The notes beneath the pieces were generated by a model. The model made no database searches and was not told the origin of the DNA. It saw only the letters and a list, made by a program, of their open reading frames with translations. Source: Streptomyces zingiberis (GTDB lineage Bacteria; Actinomycetota; Actinomycetes; Streptomycetales; Streptomycetaceae). Taken from it: 64,000 nucleotides of DNA. The stretch is from positions 62,001 to 126,000 of the forward strand of contig NZ_JAATEN010000009.1 in assembly GCF_012034935.1 (NCBI RefSeq), read 5' to 3'. A program made the position numbers and the translations under genes. Below are positions 42,727-52,482 of the stretch, one piece after another. Within the stretch, counting starts at the first letter, position 1, and each line of letters begins with the position of its first letter.

Positions 42727-43958
42727 TGGCGCGGCAGGCGCTCCGCGAGATCGTGGTCGTGGGCGCGTCCCTCGCCGGGCTGCGGGCCGCCGGGGCGCTG
42801 CGCGCCGGCGGCTACACGGGATCCCTGACGATCGTGGGCGCCGAGCGGCACCCGCCCTACGACCGGCCGCCGCTCTCCAAACAGGTGCTCACCGCGCCGG
42901 CCGGACCACCCGCCACCGCACTGCCGCTGCCCGGCGGCCTGGACGCCCGCCGGCTGCTCGGCCGCCCGGCCGTCCGCCTCGACCCCGCGGCGAGGACGGT
43001 CACCCTCATGGACGGCACGCGGCTCGGCTACGACGGCCTGGTCCTCGCCACCGGCGCGGCCGCGCGCGGTGCGCCCGCCGGCCTCGGCCGGCCGCCGCGC
43101 GGTGTGCGCACCCTCCGTGGCCTGGACGACGCGCTGGCGCTCCGCGCCGAACTGGTCCCGGGCCGGCGGCTCGTCATCGCGGGCGCCGGGTTCCTCGGCG
43201 GCGAGGTCGCGGCCGCCGCCCGGTCCCGCGGGCTCGAGGTCACGCTGGTGGAAGCCGGAGCCCGGCCGCTGGAACGGGCCGCCGGCACCGTCGCCGGCGA
43301 CTACGTGGCGGACCTGCACCGCGAGGCGGGCATCGCCCTGCGGACGCGGACCACCGTGACGGGCTTCCGCGCCGGGGCGGACGGGCGCGTCACCGGCGTC
43401 GAGCTGTCCACCGGTGAGCGTCTCCCCGCCGACGTGGTGCTGCTGGCGCTGGGCTCCGTCCCGGCGGCCGGCTGGCTGGCCGGCTCCGGGGTGGCCACCG
43501 GCGGGGGCGTGCACTGCGACGCGAGCCTGCGAGCGCTGCGCCCCGACGGTTCGGCCGTACCCGGGGTGGTGGCGGCGGGGGACGTCGCCCGGGCGCCGCA
43601 ACCGCTCGCGGACGGCGCGCGCCTGGCCCTCGGCCACTGGACGAACGCCGTGGAACAGGGCGCGGCCGCGGCGGCGACCCTGCTGGCGACCGGGGCACCA
43701 CCCCCGTTCACGGCGGTGCCGTCCTTCTGGTCCGACCTGCACGGAGCGCGGATCCGGTCGGTGGGTCTGCCGTCCGCCGCGGACGAGACGCGGGTCGTCG
43801 AACACGACCGGGCGGGCGGCCGGCTGGAGATCGCCTACCACCGGCAGGGCCGGCTCGTCGGCGCCCTCACGGTCGGCCGCACGGCCCGGCTGGCGGCCTA
43901 CCGGGCGGAACTGGAGGCGTCCGGGACCACGGCGCGGGAGCCCGCGCCGGCCGCCTGA
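42726..43958 (+). CDS. FAD-dependent ferredoxin reductase
   Basis: A 410-residue pyridine-nucleotide-disulfide-type reductase of the putidaredoxin-reductase class. FAD motif EIVVVGASLAGLRAAGALRA at the N-terminus; PPYDRPPLSKQVL; NAD motif LVIAGAGFLGGEVAAAARSR; second FAD motif VVAAGDVARAP; and LGHWTNAVEQGAAAAATLL followed by a reductase C-terminal domain (PSFWSDLHGARIRSVGLP). Starts at ATG 42726 (or GTG 42723) coupled to the ferredoxin stop. It passes electrons from NAD(P)H to the ferredoxin. Confidence 0.94.
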   Translation: MARQALREIVVVGASLAGLRAAGALRAGGYTGSLTIVGAERHPPYDRPPLSKQVLTAPAGPPATALPLPGGLDARRLLGRPAVRLDPAARTVTLMDGTRLGYDGLVLATGAAARGAPAGLGRPPRGVRTLRGLDDALALRAELVPGRRLVIAGAGFLGGEVAAAARSRGLEVTLVEAGARPLERAAGTVAGDYVADLHREAGIALRTRTTVTGFRAGADGRVTGVELSTGERLPADVVLLALGSVPAAGWLAGSGVATGGGVHCDASLRALRPDGSAVPGVVAAGDVARAPQPLADGARLALGHWTNAVEQGAAAAATLLATGAPPPFTAVPSFWSDLHGARIRSVGLPSAADETRVVEHDRAGGRLEIAYHRQGRLVGALTVGRTARLAAYRAELEASGTTAREPAPAA

Positions 43959-43964
43959 GAAACC

Positions 43965-44005
43965 GAACGGGCCCGCACCCCCGCCCCCGGGGTGCGGGCC
44001 CGTTC
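43965..44005 (+). terminator. strong terminator hairpin
   Basis: Perfect 17-bp stem gaacgggcccgcacccc / ggggtgcgggcccgttc with a 7-base loop, immediately after the reductase stop. Confidence 0.92.
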
Positions 44006-44131
44006 CCGCACGTTCGCTCACTCACGCGGCTGTGCGGAGCAGCGGTTGAAGACCCCTCGCAGCCCCCCGGCCCGCGTGCTCCGGCGCCGCAACGCCGTGC
44101 CGCGGGGCGCGCCGGTGCCGCCCCCGCGCGG

Positions 44132-44314
44132 TCACCCTCGCCGGCCCCGCCCCGGAAGGCCCCCGCTCACCGCCACCGCCGCCGCGGTGGCGCCCGCCAG
44201 CACGATCCAGCCGAACCAGAGCCAGCCGCTGCCGCCGAGCGACGCGGTGTACGCGACCACCATCACCAGCGCGGCGACCGTGGCGATCACCATCGCCTTC
44301 ACCGATCCGGGCAT
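44132..44314 (-). CDS. small two-helix membrane protein
   Basis: A 60-residue protein with two transmembrane segments (AMVIATVAALVMVVAYTASL and WLWFGWIVLAGATAAAVAVS) and a basic C-terminus. The start ATG 44312-44314 has a strong GGGAGGAGG 5 bases upstream, which makes a real gene likely although no family is recognised. It lies 79 bases downstream of the CtaG-like gene on the same strand and may belong to the same transcript. Confidence 0.7.
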   Translation of the reverse strand: MPGSVKAMVIATVAALVMVVAYTASLGGSGWLWFGWIVLAGATAAAVAVSGGLPGRGRRG

Positions 44315-44393
44315 ACCGTCCTCCTCCCGGCGGCTCCGCGCACCGCGGACCCGAGGCCAGGGCCCCATCGTCCCCCGGGAAGGGGCCGGACCG

Positions 44394-45344
44394 CTACCGA
44401 GCGCGGGAGTGGAGTGACGCGAGGTAGTCGTTGTAGGCGGCGAGCTCCCGGTCCCCGTCGCGGTCCGCGGCCCGGTCCGAGCGGCGGGCCTGCCGCTCCT
44501 CCGAGCGGTACCACTGGTAGAGCAGCGCCACCAGCACGATCACCGACGGGATCTCGCTGAACGACCAGGCGATCCCCCCGGCGGCCTGCTGGTCGGCGAG
44601 GGCGTCGATGCCCAGGGACGCCGGGGGAGTGGTGTACGTCCCCACCATCGGCTCGGTGCCCATCATCAGCGCGATGCCGAAGAAGGCGTGGAAGGGCATG
44701 CCCGCGAAGAGCTCCATCATCCGCATGATGTACCCGGGCCGGTGCGGACCCGGGTCCACGCCCATGATCGGCCAGAAGAAGACCAGGCCCACCGCGAGGA
44801 AGTGCGCCATCATCGCCGCGTGACCGGCCGGGCTGCCCATGAGCCGGTCGAAGAGGGGCGTGAAGTACAGCCCGTAGAGACTGGCGATGAACACCGGGAT
44901 GGTGAACGCCGGGTGCGAGATCACCCGGACGTAGCGGCTGTGCACCAGCGACACGAGCAGTTCCCGCGGGCCCTTCCGGCCGCGCGGCGCCGTCGGCAGG
45001 GCCCGCAGGGCGAGCGTCACCGGCGCGCCGAGCAGCAGCAGGATGGGCGACACCATGGAGATCACCATGTGCTGCACCATGTGCACGCTGAACATGACCA
45101 TGCCGTAGTCGTTCAGTCCGGTGCACATCACCAGCGCGATGCTCGCCACCCCCAGCACCCAGGCGATCACGCGCCCCACCGGCCAGGCGTCCCCGCGCCG
45201 CCGCAGCCGCGCGACGCCCCAGCCGTAGAGGGCCAGCGCCAGCAGGCAGCCGGTGAGGAAGAGCGGCCCCCCGGTGAACTCCAGGCCGCGGGCGAGGGTG
45301 AAGGGCGGCAGATCCATGGTCATGCCGTGTCCGCCGTGGTCCAT
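44394..45344 (-). CDS. cytochrome c oxidase assembly protein (CtaG/caa3-type)
   Basis: A 316-residue polytopic protein of the caa3_CtaG family, which helps copper loading into cytochrome oxidase. About seven membrane helices: LFLTGCLLALALYGWGVARL, VIAWVLGVASIALVMCTGLN, HMVQHMVISMVSPILLLLGA, FTIPVFIASLYGLYFTPLFD, LVFFWPIMGVDPGPHRPGY and others. His residues in HMVQHM and the N-terminal MDHGGHGMTM are possible copper ligands. Start ATG 45342-45344 with GGGAG. The C-terminal 45 residues are a charged cytoplasmic tail. Confidence 0.9.
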   Translation of the reverse strand: MDHGGHGMTMDLPPFTLARGLEFTGGPLFLTGCLLALALYGWGVARLRRRGDAWPVGRVIAWVLGVASIALVMCTGLNDYGMVMFSVHMVQHMVISMVSPILLLLGAPVTLALRALPTAPRGRKGPRELLVSLVHSRYVRVISHPAFTIPVFIASLYGLYFTPLFDRLMGSPAGHAAMMAHFLAVGLVFFWPIMGVDPGPHRPGYIMRMMELFAGMPFHAFFGIALMMGTEPMVGTYTTPPASLGIDALADQQAAGGIAWSFSEIPSVIVLVALLYQWYRSEERQARRSDRAADRDGDRELAAYNDYLASLHSRAR

Positions 45345-45406
45345 CCGTCCGCTCCCTTTCGCGGGGGTTTCCTGCGATCCGCGCGCCCCGCGGTCACCAG
45401 GGTAGA

Positions 45407-45440
45407 ACCGCCCCCGGCCGGGGCTCCGGCCGGGGGCGGT
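45407..45440. terminator. terminator hairpin downstream of pfkA
   Basis: Perfect 15-bp stem accgcccccggccgg / ccggccgggggcggt, loop ggct. It lies between pfkA (stop 45607) and the CtaG-like gene, both on the minus strand. Confidence 0.85.
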
Positions 45441-45606
45441 CCGGACGGGCGGTGCGCCTTTCCCCCGGACGCCGGGCGGGGCCGGCACCCCCGCGGAGAC
45501 AGGCCCGCACACGGACCCGCACCCGCGCGCCCCCGGCCGGCGGGCGGCCCCGGGGACGCCCGCCGACCGGAGGGAACGGTGCCCGGCCCGCCGGTCCGGC
45601 CCGGGG

Positions 45607-46632
<1,026 letters not shown>

Positions 46633-46665
46633 CGCGTGTCAAAACCTCTGCAGCTCAACCGGAGG

Positions 46666-46685
46666 ACCGGACAGCGTCGTCCGGT
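46666..46685. promoter_or_regulatory. inverted repeat in the pfkA leader
   Basis: ACCGGAC-N6-GTCCGGT, 34-53 bases upstream of the pfkA start and just after the candidate -10 box. Could be an operator or an RNA hairpin. Confidence 0.45.
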
Positions 46686-46739
46686 TGGATCACGGCCACC
46701 CTACAAGCGCGGGACGGTGTGGCGGGTCGGTGTCCGCAG

Positions 46740-47064
46740 AGCGGACCCAACCTTTCACCGCCTCGCCGCCCTCCCGTCACGGCCCCGGGGGTCCCGCCGT
46801 TCCGGGCTGCCGCGGGGGACCTGACGGCGCCGGCGGGGGCCGGACCTCCGGGGCCGGGGACCGTCCGGCGGATCACGCCGGAGACGCGGCGGCCGGCGCC
46901 CCCGTCCACGGAACGCCCTCGCCTGCCGCCGCTCGTCGCGTCCCCAGCTCCGGCCGGGCCGGGAGGCGCCCCTGCCGCCGGCCCTTCCGCCATGCGGCCG
47001 GCCGCACCCCGCTCACCCGGGCCGCGTGGCCCGGGCCGCCTCCGGCCCCAGCCCCGGACAGGTC
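46740..47064. other. intergenic stretch without recognised gene
   Basis: Between the pfkA promoter and the end of gatD I see only GC-rich sequence; reading frames here lack start sites and codon patterns of real genes. Confidence 0.6.
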
Positions 47065-47793
47065 TTACGCGGGCTGGGTCGCCGCGGCGATCCGCTCCTC
47101 CCGCAGCGCCTCGTACCACCGGTCGTCGGCCGGCGGCAGCGCGTTGACGTCCAGGGCCAGCTTCAGCAGCAGATCGGCGATCAGCGGGTTCCGGGCGAGC
47201 ACCGGGCCGTGCATGTAGGTGCCGAAGACGGTGTCGTTGTACGCGCCCTCCGTGCCGTCCCCGGTGCCGTTGCCGTTGCCGAAGCGGACCCGGGCCAGCG
47301 GGCGGGCGGTGGGCCCGAGATGGGTGACGCCCTGATGGTTCTCGAATCCCGTCAGCGGCGGGAGGCGCAGCGGCGCGTCGATGTCCGCCAGGACGTCACC
47401 GACGCACCGGGCTGCCTCGCCCCGGGTGGACACCACGTCCAGCAACCCCAGCCCCGGCTCCTTCTCGCCGAGGTCGTTGATGAACTCGTGGCCCAGGATC
47501 TGGTAGCCGGCGCAGACCGAGAAGACGATCGCGCCGTTGGAGACCGCCCGGTTCAGGCCGCCGTCCCGGCGCAGCCGCTCGGCCGCCAGCCGCTGCGGCC
47601 GGTCCTCGCCCCCGCCGATCAGGTAGATGTCACCCGAGGTGGGCACCGGCTGGTCGCTGCGGACGTCCACCCGGGCGACGTCCAGGCCCCGCTGGCGGGC
47701 CCGTCGTTCCACCACCAGGGCGTTGCCCTGGTCGCCGTAGGTGCTCAGCAGGTCCGGGTAGATCCAGACCAGCCGCAGGCTGTTGTCGCTCAT
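47065..47793 (-). CDS. gatD: lipid II isoglutaminyl synthase, glutaminase subunit GatD
   Basis: A 242-residue class I glutamine amidotransferase of the CobB/CobQ type that supplies ammonia to MurT for amidating D-Glu in lipid II. N-terminal LVWIYPDLLSTYGDQGNALV and LIGGGEDRPQRLAAERL; nucleophile Cys94 in FSVCAGYQILGHEF; His in VFGTYMHGPVLARNP. It lies 27 bases downstream of murT on the same strand, the usual gene pair. Start ATG 47791-47793 after GGAGAG. Confidence 0.95.
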   Translation of the reverse strand: MSDNSLRLVWIYPDLLSTYGDQGNALVVERRARQRGLDVARVDVRSDQPVPTSGDIYLIGGGEDRPQRLAAERLRRDGGLNRAVSNGAIVFSVCAGYQILGHEFINDLGEKEPGLGLLDVVSTRGEAARCVGDVLADIDAPLRLPPLTGFENHQGVTHLGPTARPLARVRFGNGNGTGDGTEGAYNDTVFGTYMHGPVLARNPLIADLLLKLALDVNALPPADDRWYEALREERIAAATQPA

Positions 47794-47820
47794 GCTCGCT
47801 CTCCTGAGGGGTGGGGCCGG

Positions 47821-49059
47821 TCAGTTGCCCACGCGGCGGCGCAGGTCCTGGAACGCCGTGTAGTTGGCGATCACCTCGATACGGCCGGGCGGCGCGGCCC
47901 GCACCGCCTCGTCGAGGTTGTCGCAGACGCGGAAGTCCAGGGCGGCGACCTCCAGGCGCACGGCGAGGTCCAGCTTGCGGTCGCCCAGGACGAAGATCGG
48001 GTGACCGGCGAGCTGGGTGTAGTCCACATCCCACAGCCAGGAGGTGTCGGTGCCGTCCGCGCCGCGGGCGTTGACGGAGAGGACCACCGGAGCGGGCGGG
48101 CGGTCGATGAGCGAGAACGTCTCCAGCCAGCCGGCCGGGTTCTTCGCCAGCAGCAGCCGCAGCTCACGCTCGTGGAAGGTGACGACGTCATAGCGGCCGG
48201 CGACCGCCCGCACCTCGTACATCCGCTCCAGCGCCACCTGCGGGGGGACCCCGAAGTGGGCGGCGACGGCCGCGGAGGTCGCGGCGTTGGCCTTGTTCGC
48301 GCGCCCCGGCAGCCGCAGGTGGATCGGCCAGGCCGAGCCGTGCGGGTCGACGACGTGGTCGCCGGAGAGGGCCCAGCTCGGCATCGGGCGGCGGAAGCCG
48401 CACTCGCCGCAGAACCAGTCGTCGGCCGGGCGCTGCAGCACGCCGCCGCAGGACGGGCAGGACCAGGCGTCGTCCTTCCACGCCTGGCCGGCCGCGACCC
48501 AGATGACGTTGGGCGACGAGGAGGCCGCCCAGGCGATCAGCGGGTCGTCACAGTTGGCGATCACCATCGCCTTGTTCCCGGCGAGCCCCTCACGCCACTT
48601 CTCGGCCAGCATCCGCGTCTCGGCGGCCCGGTCGAGCTGGTCACGCGAGAGGTTGAGCAGGGCGATCGCCTTCGGGGTGACGTCCTTGGCGACACCCGCG
48701 AGGTACTTCTCGTCCACCTCTATGACGCCGAACCTCGCGTCCGAGCCCCCGGCCAGGGCCGAGGTGATGCCGGCGGGCATGTTGGCCCCCAGCGCGTTGG
48801 AGACCACGGGGCCGCCGGCGCGCAGCGCCTCGGCGATCAGGCGCGTGGTGGTGGTCTTGCCGTTGGTGGCCGACACCAGGACGACGTCCAGGTGTGCCGC
48901 CAGCCTGCCCAGCAGATCGGGGTCGAGCTTCAGTGAGACCTTCCCGCCGATCACCGAACCGCTGCCGCGTCCCACCGCCCGCGACGCCGCCGCCGCGGCC
49001 CTGCCCGCCGTCACGGCGAGTTTGGCCCGCGGCGACAGCGGCTCCGAATTGCCTGCCAT
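47821..49059 (-). CDS. murT: lipid II isoglutaminyl synthase, Mur ligase subunit MurT
   Basis: A 412-residue Mur-ligase-like subunit. P-loop SATNGKTTTTRLIAEAL (about residues 64-80), NMPAGITSALAGG, FGVIEVDEKYL, and a zinc ribbon with CPSCGGVLQRPADDWFCGEC (two CxxC pairs, about 203-222) characteristic of MurT; NKANAATSAAVAAHFG and the DUF1727 C-terminal domain with WDVDYTQLAGHPIFVLGDRK, whose Asp completes the GatD-MurT active site. Start ATG 49057-49059 with AAGGAC. Divergent from the peptide deformylase gene. Confidence 0.95.
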   Translation of the reverse strand: MAGNSEPLSPRAKLAVTAGRAAAAASRAVGRGSGSVIGGKVSLKLDPDLLGRLAAHLDVVLVSATNGKTTTTRLIAEALRAGGPVVSNALGANMPAGITSALAGGSDARFGVIEVDEKYLAGVAKDVTPKAIALLNLSRDQLDRAAETRMLAEKWREGLAGNKAMVIANCDDPLIAWAASSSPNVIWVAAGQAWKDDAWSCPSCGGVLQRPADDWFCGECGFRRPMPSWALSGDHVVDPHGSAWPIHLRLPGRANKANAATSAAVAAHFGVPPQVALERMYEVRAVAGRYDVVTFHERELRLLLAKNPAGWLETFSLIDRPPAPVVLSVNARGADGTDTSWLWDVDYTQLAGHPIFVLGDRKLDLAVRLEVAALDFRVCDNLDEAVRAAPPGRIEVIANYTAFQDLRRRVGN

Positions 49060-49249
49060 CGTCCTTGCTCCTCCTTGCATCCGGCGCCGCACCCCACCCC
49101 CGGCCCGCCGGGTGGAACGCCTCCCTCCGCGCCACGCACCCGCCGGGAGGCCACGGTCGCCGCTCAGCCTATCGAGGTCCGGGCGGGCCCTTGAACCTGC
49201 CACCCGGCCGGTCGCCGCCCGGGACGGCGCGCGACGTAGGCTGAGGCGC

Positions 49250-49852
49250 ATGCGACACGCTGCGATACCCGGCAGTTCGGGCTCGGTGCGGCCCTTGCGG
49301 CTGCTGGGCGATCCGGTGCTGCGCGCGCCCTGCGCCCCCGTCACGGAGTTCGGCCCGGACCTGGCGCGGCTGGTGGAGGATCTCTTCGCCTCGATGTACG
49401 CCGCGCGGGGGGTGGGGCTCGCGGCGAATCAGATCGGTGTCCCGCTGCGGGTGTTCGTCTACGACTGCCCGGACGACGAGGACCGCCGCCACCTCGGTCA
49501 TGTGGTCAACCCCCGTCTGGTGGAGGCCGGCGGGGTGACGGTGACCGGCCCGGAGGGCTGTCTCTCCGTACCGGGCGTGGAGGCCGGCACGCGCCGGTGG
49601 GACCACGCCGTGGTGGCGGGCACGGACGTCACGGGCGCGCCGGTGCGGGTGGCCGGCGACGGGTTCTTCGCCCGGTGTCTCCAGCACGAGACGGACCATC
49701 TGGAGGGCGGGCTCTACCTCGACCGGCTGTCGGGGCTGCGCCACCGGCGCGCGCTGCGGGCCGTCCGCCGGTCCGCGTGGTTCCGGGAGAGCCGGAGCCC
49801 GGACGGGGACCCGGCCGGCCGGGCACCGGAGCCCTCGGGCGCGGGCGGCTGA
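49250..49852 (+). CDS. def: peptide deformylase
   Basis: A 200-residue metal-dependent deformylase that removes N-formyl from nascent proteins. All three motifs are intact: RGVGLAANQIGVP (motif 1), PEGCLSVPGVEAG (motif 2, Cys ligand) and QHETDHLEGGLYLDRL (motif 3, HExxH). The start is ATG 49250; TAGGCT (49237-49242) ends 7 bases before it, so the mRNA is probably leaderless. A 25-residue Arg/Pro-rich tail follows the domain. Streptomycetes usually have several def paralogues; this one is monocistronic. Confidence 0.94.
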   Translation: MRHAAIPGSSGSVRPLRLLGDPVLRAPCAPVTEFGPDLARLVEDLFASMYAARGVGLAANQIGVPLRVFVYDCPDDEDRRHLGHVVNPRLVEAGGVTVTGPEGCLSVPGVEAGTRRWDHAVVAGTDVTGAPVRVAGDGFFARCLQHETDHLEGGLYLDRLSGLRHRRALRAVRRSAWFRESRSPDGDPAGRAPEPSGAGG

Positions 49853-49901
49853 GCGGAACCGCGCCCGCGCTCCGGCGGCCGGCGGAGCGGCCGTCCGGCG
49901 G

Positions 49902-50549
49902 TCAGAACCCCGGGGCCCCCACCCGGTCGTCCGCCTCGGCCAGGGCGCCCCACAGCAGCTCGGCCAGATGGCGGACGAGCGCCTCACGGGACAGCGGCCG
50001 GTCGCCCAGCCACCAGTCCCCGGCGGCGTGCATCATGCCGACGATGCCGTGCCCCCAGACCCGGGCCCGCTCCTCGCCGTCGGCGCCGAGCACCAGCCGC
50101 TCGGCGATGACCTGCGCGAGCTCCTCGCCCATGCGGCGCAGCAGCGGGGCGGTGTGCCGCCCGGTGTCGAAACCCTGCTCGGCGGTGCCGGGCTCCTCGC
50201 CCGGATGCATCAGGAAGCGGTAGACCTGGGGTCTGGCCTCGATGGCCGCCAGATAGGTGTCGAGGGTCCGGGCGACGCGTTCCTTGCGGTCCGCGGCCGG
50301 CGCGTCCAGGGCGGCGCGCAGACCGGCGAGCAGGGCGTCGGTGTGGCGGACCGCCAGGGCCCGGTAGAGACCGCTCTTGTCGCCGAAGTGCCGGTAGAGG
50401 ATGGGCTTGGTGATGCCCGCCTCGGCGGCGATCGCGTTCATCGACGCGCCGGGGCCGTCCCGCAGCACCACCCGGTCGGCGGCCTCCAGCAGTTCCTTGC
50501 GGCGGCGCAGGGCCGCTCGCTGCTGGTCTTCCCGCTGACTGGTCTCCAT
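49902..50549 (-). CDS. TetR family transcriptional repressor
   Basis: A 215-residue TetR regulator. The helix-turn-helix is residues about 17-62 (LEAADRVVLRDGPGASMNAI, AAEAGITKPILYRHFGDKSG), then an all-helical ligand domain (ARTLDTYLAAIEARPQVYRF; WGHGIVGMMHAAGDWWLGDR, typical of fatty-acid/acyl-CoA responsive members). Start ATG 50547-50549 with GAGAGG. Divergent from an acyl-CoA dehydrogenase gene with an operator-like palindrome between them; an acyl-CoA ligand is plausible. Confidence 0.92.
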   Translation of the reverse strand: METSQREDQQRAALRRRKELLEAADRVVLRDGPGASMNAIAAEAGITKPILYRHFGDKSGLYRALAVRHTDALLAGLRAALDAPAADRKERVARTLDTYLAAIEARPQVYRFLMHPGEEPGTAEQGFDTGRHTAPLLRRMGEELAQVIAERLVLGADGEERARVWGHGIVGMMHAAGDWWLGDRPLSREALVRHLAELLWGALAEADDRVGAPGF

Positions 50550-50634
50550 GACACCTCTCCCACCCCGTGCTTTCTGCGCGATTCCCGCGCAACGTAACAC
50601 TTCGCCTGCGCGGGAACCGGGACGGCGGAGGGGG

Positions 50635-50673
50635 TTGACATGCCCTACTCGTCGGTAACAGGGTAGAGTTACC
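50635..50673 (+). promoter_or_regulatory. acyl-CoA dehydrogenase promoter with TetR operator candidate
   Basis: TTGACA at 50635-50640 is a consensus -35 box; TAGAGT (50664-50669) is a good -10 sequence but 23 bases away, so the exact pair is unsettled. GGTAAC-N8-GTTACC (50654-50673) is a perfect palindrome covering this region, a likely operator for the divergent TetR. Confidence 0.65.
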
Positions 50674-50699
50674 GTAAGTAACAAGCAGGTGGAGGGGAC

Positions 50700-51923
50700 A
50701 TGGCAGAGTTCGCGCTCGATCTCGACGACGAGCAGAAGGCCGTCCGGGAGTGGATCCACGGGTTCGCGGCGGACGTCATGCGGCCCGCCGCGGCCGAGTG
50801 GGACGAACGCGAGGAGACCCCGTGGCCCGTCATCCAGGAGGCCGCCAAGATCGGCCTCTACTCGCTGGACTTCTACGCCCAGCAGTACTTCGACCCCACG
50901 GGCCTCGGCATCGCCATGACGATGGAGGAGCTGTTCTGGGGTGACGCCGGCATCGGCCTGTCCATCGTCGGCACCGCCCTCGCCGCCGTGGGGGTCCTCG
51001 CCAACGGCACCGAGGAGCAGGTCGGCACCTGGATCCCCCAGATGTACGGGGACGCCGACGACGTGAAGCTCGGGGCCTTCTGCTCCTCCGAGCCGGACGC
51101 CGGCTCGGACGTCTCCGCGATGCGCACCCGGGCGGTCTACGACCAGGCCACGGACGAATGGGTGCTCAACGGCACCAAGACCTGGGCCACCAACGGCGGC
51201 ATCGCCAACGTCCACGTCGTGGTGGCCGTGGTCGACCCGGAGCTGGGTTCCAAGGGGCACGCCTCCTTCATCGTCCCGCCCGGCACCAACGGGCTGAGCC
51301 AGGGCCAGAAGTTCAAGAAGCACGGCATCCGCGCCTCCCACACCGCCGAGGTCGTCCTCGACGACGTCCGGGTGCCGGGCGGCTGCCTGCTGGGCGGCAA
51401 GGAGAAACTCGACGAGCGGCTCGCCCGCGCCCGGGAGCGGGCCCGGAGCGGCGAGCGGGTGAAGAACGCCGCCATGGCCACCTTCGAGGCCTCCCGGCCT
51501 GCGGTCGGTGCCCAGGCGGTCGGTATCGCGCGTGCGGCCTACGAGGTGGCCCTGGACTACGCGCGGAACCGGGTGCAGTTCGGCCGCCCGATCATCGACA
51601 ACCAGGGGGTGGCCTTCCAGCTCGCCGACATGCGCACCCAGATCGACGCGGCACGGCTGCTGGTGTGGCGGGCGTCGTGGATGGCCTCCGCGGGGAAGCC
51701 CTTCACCGCCGCCGAGGGATCGATGTCCAAGCTCTACGCCGGCGAGGTCGCCAAGACCGTGACGGCGCAGGCCATGCAGATCCTCGGCGGCAACGGCTAC
51801 ACCCGGGAGTACCCGGTGGAGCGGATGCACCGGGACGCCGCCATCTACACGATCTTCGAAGGGACGAGCGAGATCCAGCGCCTCGTCATCGCCCGCACCC
51901 TGTCGGGCATGCCGATCCGCTGA
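50700..51923 (+). CDS. acyl-CoA dehydrogenase
   Basis: A 407-residue FAD-dependent acyl-CoA dehydrogenase for the first step of beta-oxidation. Seen: N-terminal [40 protein letters not shown] (FAD/substrate loop), [60 protein letters not shown] and the catalytic Glu in [20 protein letters not shown]. Start ATG 50700 after GGAGGGG. Length is normal. Likely repressed by the divergent TetR. Confidence 0.95.
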   Translation: MAEFALDLDDEQKAVREWIHGFAADVMRPAAAEWDEREETPWPVIQEAAKIGLYSLDFYAQQYFDPTGLGIAMTMEELFWGDAGIGLSIVGTALAAVGVLANGTEEQVGTWIPQMYGDADDVKLGAFCSSEPDAGSDVSAMRTRAVYDQATDEWVLNGTKTWATNGGIANVHVVVAVVDPELGSKGHASFIVPPGTNGLSQGQKFKKHGIRASHTAEVVLDDVRVPGGCLLGGKEKLDERLARARERARSGERVKNAAMATFEASRPAVGAQAVGIARAAYEVALDYARNRVQFGRPIIDNQGVAFQLADMRTQIDAARLLVWRASWMASAGKPFTAAEGSMSKLYAGEVAKTVTAQAMQILGGNGYTREYPVERMHRDAAIYTIFEGTSEIQRLVIARTLSGMPIR

Positions 51924-51980
51924 CGGGGCCGCTGACGGGGCCGTGGACCGGGCCGGCGTGACAGGGCGTCACGGCCGCGG

Positions 51981-52178
51981 TCAGGCCGCCTCGGTGATCT
52001 CGTGGCGGAGCGCCAGGCGCCACCGCGTACGCAGCCGGTCGAGTTCCGCGAGGTCGGCCGCGGACCAGGAGGTGCGGCCGGCCACGAAGGCCCGGATCGC
52101 CGCGTTGGCGTGATCGGCCGCGTGACCGGCGCGGCCGGCCTCGGGGCGAACGGGAACAGGGGGTCGGGAGTGGGACAT
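51981..52178 (-). CDS. small hypothetical protein
   Basis: A 65-residue protein starting MSHSRPPVPVRPEAGR at ATG 52176-52178, with GGAGG two bases before it. A helical segment ANAAIRAFVAGRTSWSAADL then AELDRLRTRWRLALRHEITE forms the C-terminal two thirds; such short Trp/Arg-containing proteins recur in streptomycetes, but I know no function. Convergent with the acyl-CoA dehydrogenase gene. An in-frame TTG at 52208 would add 10 residues. Confidence 0.65.
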   Translation of the reverse strand: MSHSRPPVPVRPEAGRAGHAADHANAAIRAFVAGRTSWSAADLAELDRLRTRWRLALRHEITEAA

Positions 52179-52401
52179 GTCCTCCAGGATACGGGCCGGG
52201 TAGGACAACCCGTCCCACCCGGCGCGGGCGCCCCGGCGGACCCCGGACGGCGGGGCCGCCCGCGGTACGGCCGGGCCGCGGCGCCGGTTTCGCGCACTCC
52301 TGACCGCGCCCGTTCCGGCGGTCGCCGCCAGGAGCGGTCAGGAGATTCCGGGAATTTCGCGGCGCCCCGGAACCTTTTGCCCGCCCGCCCCGTTCTGATG
52401 A

Positions 52402-52439
52402 GTGAGGCCCCGCGTTCTCCCCCGTGCGCGGGGCCTCAC
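52402..52439 (-). terminator. terminator hairpin after the TIGR03943 gene
   Basis: Perfect 13-bp stem gtgaggccccgcg / cgcggggcctcac, 12-base C-rich loop, 44 bases past the minus-strand stop at 52483. The rest of 52179-52482 holds no gene. Confidence 0.85.
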
Positions 52440-52482
52440 CATGTCCGCCCGTCCGCCCGTCCGCCCGGCGGGACCGCCGCCG

